Source: Halomonas sp. (GTDB lineage Bacteria > Pseudomonadota > Gammaproteobacteria > Pseudomonadales > Halomonadaceae). Taken from it: a stretch of 57,796 bases of DNA. Positions 53,543-57,796 of the stretch are shown one piece after another (positions within the stretch are counted from its first letter, which is position 1; each line of letters begins with the position of its first letter). The notes beneath the pieces are model-generated. The model was not told where the DNA came from. It searched no databases and saw nothing but the letters and a program-made list of their open reading frames with translations. Both the position numbers and the translations under genes were made by a program. The stretch lies in NCBI RefSeq assembly GCF_017515565.1, contig NZ_JAFWFN010000011.1, positions 1 through 57,796 of the forward strand. The letters are read 5' to 3'.

Positions 53543-54535
53543 ATGCATGGGTTTTTACGTCGGCTGCCAAAAGTAGAGCTTCACTTGCATATTGAAGGCT
53601 CTCTTGAGCCGGAATTAATGTTTGAGCTTGCGAAACGCAATAACATTGAGCTTCCTTATGCAACGGCTGAAGATGCGAAAGCCGCCTATCAATTTGATGA
53701 TCTACAAGGGTTTTTAAATCTCTATTACCAAGGCATGGATGTGCTGCGCACCAAGCAGGATTTTTATGATTTGGCGATGGATTACTTTAAACGAGCGCGA
53801 GGAGAGGGAGTGGTGCATATCGACATGCATTTTGACCCGCAAGCGCACTTGCAGCGTGGAGTGCCTCTTGAAGTTGTCATGGCGGGCTTGTTGCAAGCAA
53901 AAGAAGAGGCTGAAACATCGTTAGACTTGTCTGTTGGCATGATCATGGCATTCCTTCGTGATCGGCCAGCGGATGAGGCGTTGCATGTTTTTGAACAAGC
54001 GGCTCCTTATTGGAAGCTTCTTGATGCGATTGGTCTTGACAGTGCTGAACGTGATAACCCGCCCGCTAAATTTCAGGCACTGTTTGCACGTGCTAAAGAT
54101 GTTGGCTTAGTGCGCGTGGCCCATGTTGGCGAAGAGGGACCCGCTGACTATATCGTTGAAGCGCTCGATGTGCTTGATGTGCAGCGTATTGATCACGGTG
54201 TGCGCTGCTTAGAGAGTAACGCTGTGATCCAGCGCCTTCGTGACCAGCAAACCGTATTAACCGTTTGCCCGCTTTCAAACGTTAGCTTAAAGGTGGTTGA
54301 GCAATTGAGCGACCATCCGCTCCCTATTCTGCTAGCGGAAGGACTAAAAGTCACGATCAGCTCAGATGATCCGGCGTACTTTGGGGGGGGCTTGCTTACA
54401 AATCACTTGGCGTGTGCAGAAGCATTTGGTTGGGATGAGGATGTTTTTCGCATGTTAAATCGCAATGCGATAGAAGAAGCATTCACTAGCGAGGGGCGCC
54501 GGGAAGAACTTAAGCAGCGTTTAGAGCGCGCTTAA
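53543..54535 (+). CDS. Adenine deaminase (adenosine deaminase superfamily)
   Basis: The 330-residue enzyme has the metal motif KVELHLHIEGSLEPEL, the HVGEEGPADYI segment with the catalytic Glu, RIDHGVRCLE and the zinc Asp in SSDDPAYFGGG. The SSDDPAYFGG form (rather than the adenosine deaminase version) marks the AAH1-like adenine deaminases, which convert adenine to hypoxanthine. Hypoxanthine could feed hpt or gpt elsewhere in this window. Many databases label it adenosine deaminase. AAAGGA precedes the ATG. A terminator follows. Confidence 0.88.
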   Translation: MHGFLRRLPKVELHLHIEGSLEPELMFELAKRNNIELPYATAEDAKAAYQFDDLQGFLNLYYQGMDVLRTKQDFYDLAMDYFKRARGEGVVHIDMHFDPQAHLQRGVPLEVVMAGLLQAKEEAETSLDLSVGMIMAFLRDRPADEALHVFEQAAPYWKLLDAIGLDSAERDNPPAKFQALFARAKDVGLVRVAHVGEEGPADYIVEALDVLDVQRIDHGVRCLESNAVIQRLRDQQTVLTVCPLSNVSLKVVEQLSDHPLPILLAEGLKVTISSDDPAYFGGGLLTNHLACAEAFGWDEDVFRMLNRNAIEEAFTSEGRREELKQRLERA

Positions 54536-54553
54536 GTTGAATGTATAAAAGAG

Positions 54554-54580
54554 AACTGCCGGCGCAAGGCCGGCAGTTTT
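54554..54580 (+). terminator. Intrinsic terminator after the adenine deaminase gene
   Basis: AACTGCCGGC (54554-54563), loop GCAAG, GCCGGCAGTT (54569-54578): a 10-bp perfect stem ending in TTTT. It lies between two convergent genes and can act for both. Confidence 0.88.
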
Positions 54581-54607
54581 AAAGCTAACTCAGATGTAAT
54601 GACTACA

Positions 54608-55597
54608 TCAGGGGAGTGCTGGAATTTCGAAATCAGGCATTTCGCCGGTGAGCGTATGCAGAAATGCAGTGATATCATTAATCATGGCATCATCAAATTC
54701 TCGGCCAAGCATCTCCTCGCCCATAATAGCGACCGCTTCCTCTAGCGTTTCGGTAGCGCCATTGTTCATATAGGGGTAGGTGACGGCTACGTTTCTAAGC
54801 GTAGGTGTTTTGAAGCGGTATTTGTCGCTCTCTTCACCGGTTACCAGGTAGCGGCCTAGGTCTGTTGAGCCTGGAACTTGGATCGCATGGAAGCGGCTAT
54901 CTGTCAGCGCTGGCCCGCTGTGGCAAGCAATACAACCATTGTTAACAAAAGCAGCCATACCATCTTTAGCTTGTTCGCTGATGGCGCTTAGGTCACCGCG
55001 CAGGTAGCGGTCAAACGGTGAGTTTGGTGTATTAAGTGTGCGCTGGAAAGAAGCAAGTGCTTTGGCCAGGTTGTCAGCATTGATTGGATCTGCATCATCA
55101 GGATATGCTTTAGCAAATTTCTCCTGGTAGAGATCAAACTCCGTTAAGCGTTCCAGTGCCATTTCAAGGTCCATTGCCATTTCGACATCGGCTTCGATAG
55201 GCCCAAGTGCTTGCCCTTCTAGATCTGGTTCGCGGCCATCCCAGAACTGCGCTTCAAAAAAGCCACTGTTTAGGACCGTTGGGGTGTTGCGCTCACCTAC
55301 TTGTCCGTCATGGCCCACTGCGCGAGGGATACGGTCAGCCCAACCCAATGCAGGGTTATGGCAGGTGGCGCAGCTGATGACACCGCTGGAAGAAATTCGC
55401 GGCTCGAAAAACAACATATTACCCAACTCAACTTTCTCTTTGGTAAGTGAGTTGTGCGCAGGAATAGGGGGTAAATATGGCAGCGCCTCAAAGCGGTCGC
55501 GGTAATCTTCAAAACCGTCTTCTGCTGCTATGGCCCCAGTAGATATTAATGCTGCGCCAGCAATAATGCCGGGCAGAATTTTTTTCGTCATTTTCAT
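54608..55597 (-). CDS. Periplasmic di-heme cytochrome c peroxidase (MauG/CcpA superfamily)
   Basis: The product has 329 residues from the ATG at 55597, with AGGGG upstream and 15 more in-frame residues available. It has a signal peptide (KKILPGIIAGAALISTGAIA) and two heme-c motifs: CATCH (Cys76, Cys79, His80) and CIACH (Cys222, Cys225, His226). Length and layout fit bacterial di-heme peroxidases that reduce H2O2 in the periplasm with electrons from cytochrome c. MauG-type oxidases share the pattern. It is divergent from msrPQ, another envelope oxidative-damage system. Confidence 0.9.
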   Translation of the reverse strand: MKMTKKILPGIIAGAALISTGAIAAEDGFEDYRDRFEALPYLPPIPAHNSLTKEKVELGNMLFFEPRISSSGVISCATCHNPALGWADRIPRAVGHDGQVGERNTPTVLNSGFFEAQFWDGREPDLEGQALGPIEADVEMAMDLEMALERLTEFDLYQEKFAKAYPDDADPINADNLAKALASFQRTLNTPNSPFDRYLRGDLSAISEQAKDGMAAFVNNGCIACHSGPALTDSRFHAIQVPGSTDLGRYLVTGEESDKYRFKTPTLRNVAVTYPYMNNGATETLEEAVAIMGEEMLGREFDDAMINDITAFLHTLTGEMPDFEIPALP

Positions 55598-55861
55598 CGA
55601 TGATCCCCTCGCATGAGTAGCACTCATAAATAGCACTTGCATCGGCTAGTCTTGCGGTTTGCTAATCTAGCCTTAACTAAGGTAGGTGCTTTTAATATTA
55701 GTTTTCAACCAAGTGTAATAGTCGGGTAATGGGGTGGCTTGCGCTGGGTCAAGTTTTCTTGCATTTTCTGTCTAAGCTTAGTGTTTATTCTATGCTTAGT
55801 GATTGTGGAGGAGGGGGGGTGAGGTACCCTGGCGCTAAAACATGCTTTAAGTCTTTAATAG

Positions 55862-55873
55862 TAAGGAGGTGAT
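55862..55873 (+). promoter_or_regulatory. Perfect Shine-Dalgarno of msrP
   Basis: TAAGGAGGTGAT is complementary over 12 bases to the usual 3' end of 16S rRNA and directly abuts the msrP ATG. Such full complementarity is rare and marks 55874 as the start with high certainty. It may give strong but possibly stalled initiation because the spacing is short. Confidence 0.85.
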
Positions 55874-56842
55874 ATGCCGCGTTACCGATACCCTGTTATT
55901 CCTGAATCGGAAGTGACGCCTAAGGCAGTATTCGACAATCGTCGTCACTTCTTGCGTCAGGGCTTTGCTGTTGGGGCTGCCGTCATGCTGGCCCCCAGCA
56001 TGTTTTTGACAAAAAATGCGCATGCCTGGGCAGATGTACTTAAGCCCGCGCTTGAGAATGATTTGCCGAGTCAAGAATTGGCTGGCGGTGAAGCGCTTAC
56101 CGACTTTCGAGATGCCACTACTTACAATAACTTCTATGAATTTGGGACAGGCAAACGAGACCCCGAAGTTTTTGCCCATAAATTGCCAGTTGATCCCTGG
56201 AGTATCACTCTAGAGGGGGAGTTGGACAAAACAGGGGCTATACCACTTGAAGATATTCTTAAACGCCACTCTTTAGAGGAGCGTATTTACCGGTTACGTT
56301 GCGTGGAAGCGTGGTCGATGGTAATTCCTTGGATTGGGATACCTCTGGCGGATCTGCTTAACCACCATGGGCTAACATCCCGGTCTAATTATGTTGAATT
56401 TGAGTCGCTATATGATCCAGATAATTTTAGAGGCCAGCGTCGTTCCATTATCGACTGGCCATACCGAGAAGCGCTGCGTATTGATGAGGCAATGCATCCT
56501 TTAACGCTGCTAGCCGTGGGCATGTATGGAGAAAAAATGCCTAATCAAAATGGTGCGCCCATTCGGTTAGTTGTGCCATGGAAGTACGGTTTTAAGAGTA
56601 TTAAATCGATTACCAAAATACGTGTTCTTGAAGAGCCGCCCACTACTTCCTGGCAAGCGCGCAACTCTGAAGAGTATGGTTTTTACGCCAATGTAAACCC
56701 GGATGTTAATCATCCCCGCTGGTCGCAAGCAAGAGAGCGTAGGATTGGCGAGTCAGGCCGCCGAGAAACTCTGATGTTCAATGGTTATGGTGAGGAAGTT
56801 GCTCATCTTTATAAAGGCATGGATCTTCAAAAATATTATTGA
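55874..56842 (+). CDS. msrP: Protein-methionine-sulfoxide reductase catalytic subunit MsrP
   Basis: The 322-residue molybdoenzyme has a twin-arginine signal (NRRHFLRQGFAV...AHA, cleavage about residue 51). The molybdenum-ligating Cys143 is in RLRCVEAWSMV, and the C-terminus has the YedY fold (WKYGFKSIKSI). It repairs oxidised methionine in periplasmic proteins using electrons from MsrQ. It needs molybdopterin, whose synthesis genes lie at 8.4-10.2 kb. msrQ follows after 17 bases. Confidence 0.96.
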   Translation: MPRYRYPVIPESEVTPKAVFDNRRHFLRQGFAVGAAVMLAPSMFLTKNAHAWADVLKPALENDLPSQELAGGEALTDFRDATTYNNFYEFGTGKRDPEVFAHKLPVDPWSITLEGELDKTGAIPLEDILKRHSLEERIYRLRCVEAWSMVIPWIGIPLADLLNHHGLTSRSNYVEFESLYDPDNFRGQRRSIIDWPYREALRIDEAMHPLTLLAVGMYGEKMPNQNGAPIRLVVPWKYGFKSIKSITKIRVLEEPPTTSWQARNSEEYGFYANVNPDVNHPRWSQARERRIGESGRRETLMFNGYGEEVAHLYKGMDLQKYY

Positions 56843-56859
56843 TTAGCAGTGAGTGACTT

Positions 56860-57459
56860 ATGGCAGTTAAAGCAACGCCCGTATCTTTTTTCCGTTTATG
56901 TGTATTAGCGGCAGGTCTGCTGCCAGGCTTATGGCTAATATGGCAGTGGCATTACGGTGATCTTGGGGCTAATCCGGCGGAAGCCGTTGTTCATTTTTCT
57001 GGGAGGGTGGGGCTGTCACTGTTGTTAGCCACGATAGCGTTTAGCCCTGCGTTTCGGCTTACACGCTGGTTAGGGCTTATGAAAGCTCGTCGTCAAATAG
57101 GGCTGTGGTCTTTTTTTTGGCTAATTCTACATATGCTCTCATGGATGGGGTTGGAGCAGTACTGGGAGTGGCAGTGGATTTGGCATGAAATGGTTGCCCT
57201 TGAATACATACGCTATGGAGCTACTGCAGTGCTGCTGCTTATACCCTTAGCTTTGACCTCTTTTCAATGGGTACCCGCTAAAATGGGCTGGGAAGCTTGG
57301 CACTGGTTGCACAGGCTGGTCTATATCTCCGCAGGTCTTGGCGTATACCACCTGTGGGTTCTCACACGGGCTGACTATCTGCTACCTACTGTATTTGCTT
57401 TATTATTTGCCGGTTTGGTTGTTTTTCGGTTGGTTGATGCATGCATTTACCGCCAGTAA
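56860..57459 (+). CDS. msrQ: Heme-binding membrane subunit MsrQ
   Basis: The 199-residue protein has six membrane helices of the ferric-reductase-like (YedZ) family, with His residues in WLILHMLSW and HWLHRLVYISAGLGVYH placed to bind b-type heme. It delivers electrons from the respiratory chain to MsrP. It is cotranscribed with msrP. The gene ends about 30 bases before the A-rich upstream element of the rRNA promoter; I see no terminator between them. Confidence 0.94.
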   Translation: MAVKATPVSFFRLCVLAAGLLPGLWLIWQWHYGDLGANPAEAVVHFSGRVGLSLLLATIAFSPAFRLTRWLGLMKARRQIGLWSFFWLILHMLSWMGLEQYWEWQWIWHEMVALEYIRYGATAVLLLIPLALTSFQWVPAKMGWEAWHWLHRLVYISAGLGVYHLWVLTRADYLLPTVFALLFAGLVVFRLVDACIYRQ

Positions 57460-57518
57460 AAACTAACAGTAAAAAACTCGTGCTATGTGCTTGACCAGAA
57501 AAAAAATACCAGTATGAT
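57454..57518 (+). promoter_or_regulatory. rRNA operon promoter with A-rich upstream element
   Basis: A -35 TTGACC (57491-57496), a 16-base spacer and a -10 TATGAT (57513-57518) are near consensus. They are preceded by an A-rich stretch (about 57455-57477) that resembles an UP element. It lies about 225 bases before 16S, as expected for an rrn promoter. Confidence 0.8.
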
Positions 57519-57550
57519 ATGCACACATCGAACGGCAGCAACCTTCGATA

Positions 57551-57562
57551 GCTCTTTAACAA
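57551..57562 (+). promoter_or_regulatory. rRNA leader boxA antitermination site
   Basis: GCTCTTTAACAA followed by TTTGATCAGG is the conserved Nus-factor boxA of gammaproteobacterial rRNA leaders, 30-40 bases after the -10. The remaining leader to 57743 holds no gene. It is expected to contain the 5' half of the RNase III processing stem, whose partner lies beyond the window. Confidence 0.88.
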
Positions 57563-57743
57563 TTTGATCAGGTAATTCATGTGGGCGTTTGCCGATGAGG
57601 GTGGTAAATCACCAAATATCAAGGCAAGCGGTCATGACAATGTAAATTGAAATGAATTCGTTTGAACCTTGCAAAGTTTGATGCGCTTTTGTTGTTCGTA
57701 AACATTACGTTTTCGAGTGACGAGTAAGCATCACAATGATTTT

Positions 57744-57796
57744 AAACTGAAGAGTTTGATCATGGCTCAGATTGAACGCTGGCGGCAGGCCTAACA
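57744..57796 (+). rRNA. rrs: 16S ribosomal RNA (5' end only)
   Basis: AAACTGAAGAGTTTGATCAT, then GGCTCAGATTGAACGCTGG and CGGCAGGCCTAACA, are the universal first 53 bases of bacterial 16S rRNA and match the gammaproteobacterial form. The gene continues past the right edge of the window, so the species cannot be read from it. Confidence 0.98.

Noticed and set aside
1-57796. Search for IS elements, prophage genes, CRISPR arrays, toxin-antitoxin pairs or defence islands
   Set aside because: No transposase, integrase, repeat-spacer array or recognisable defence gene was seen. The gene content is core chromosomal.

Overview
The window is chromosomal DNA of a moderately GC-rich gammaproteobacterium, most likely a Halomonas/Vreelandella-type member of the Halomonadaceae. 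This rests on protein character and gene order: the lexA-psrA-(L,D-transpeptidase)-nagZ block resembles the pseudomonad/Halomonas arrangement, with acnB, PpsR/PpsA, PqiABC, a CIO-like cytochrome bd and MsrPQ also present. It ends in the first 53 bases of a 16S rRNA gene. Genes are dense and largely housekeeping. I see no insertion sequence, prophage, CRISPR array or tRNA gene.

Layout. 1-2435: the metN-metI-metQ methionine importer on the minus strand, behind a structured leader with a strong intrinsic terminator, divergent from ribE. 3.2-8.4 kb: a nucleobase salvage run on the plus strand (NCS2 purine permease, apt, gpt, ung, upp, uracil permease). 8.4-10.2 kb: molybdenum-cofactor genes (mobB, a fused moaC-moaD, moaE), facing a convergent RNase J-like gene. 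12.2-13.7 kb: purU, preceded by a short imperfect tandem repeat, and an ECF/CbiM-like membrane protein. 13.8-17.6 kb: lexA divergent from psrA, then an L,D-transpeptidase, nagZ and hpt. 17.6-23.1 kb: ppsR divergent from ppsA, then ggt. 23.2-28.5 kb (minus): a membrane glycerophosphodiesterase, rraA and acnB.

29.0-33.6 kb: miaE with a 1301-residue multidomain regulator (winged helix-BTAD, degenerate cyclase-like domain, AAA ATPase, TPR-like tail). 33.6-36.1 kb (minus): queC-queE-queD-ykgJ, an overlapping preQ0 operon. 36.3-42.7 kb: an SRPBCC protein and a VTT-domain membrane protein, then on the minus strand a DUF2789 protein, asparaginase, a CynX-type MFS transporter, an unknown protein, an RhlE-type helicase and a helix-hairpin-helix protein. 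42.7-46.4 kb (minus): pqiABC. 46.5-54.5 kb: a Ca2+/Na+ antiporter, cytochrome bd oxidase (cydAB) with its maturation exporter cydDC, and an adenine deaminase. 54.6-57.8 kb: a periplasmic di-heme peroxidase, divergent msrPQ, and an rRNA operon promoter leading into 16S rRNA.

How they work together. Several blocks deal with purine and pyrimidine recovery (two permeases, Apt, Gpt, Upp, Hpt, adenine deaminase, PurU). Another theme is envelope and redox defence (PqiABC, cytochrome bd, CydDC, MsrPQ, peroxidase, Ggt). MobB, MoaCD and MoaE contribute to the molybdenum cofactor that MsrP needs. The least explained items are the metNIQ leader, the BTAD/cyclase-like/AAA regulator with the palindrome and tiny ORF upstream of miaE, the two-half QueD protein, the MoaC-MoaD fusion, the purU upstream repeat, and two proteins of unknown function (40.1 and 42.2 kb).
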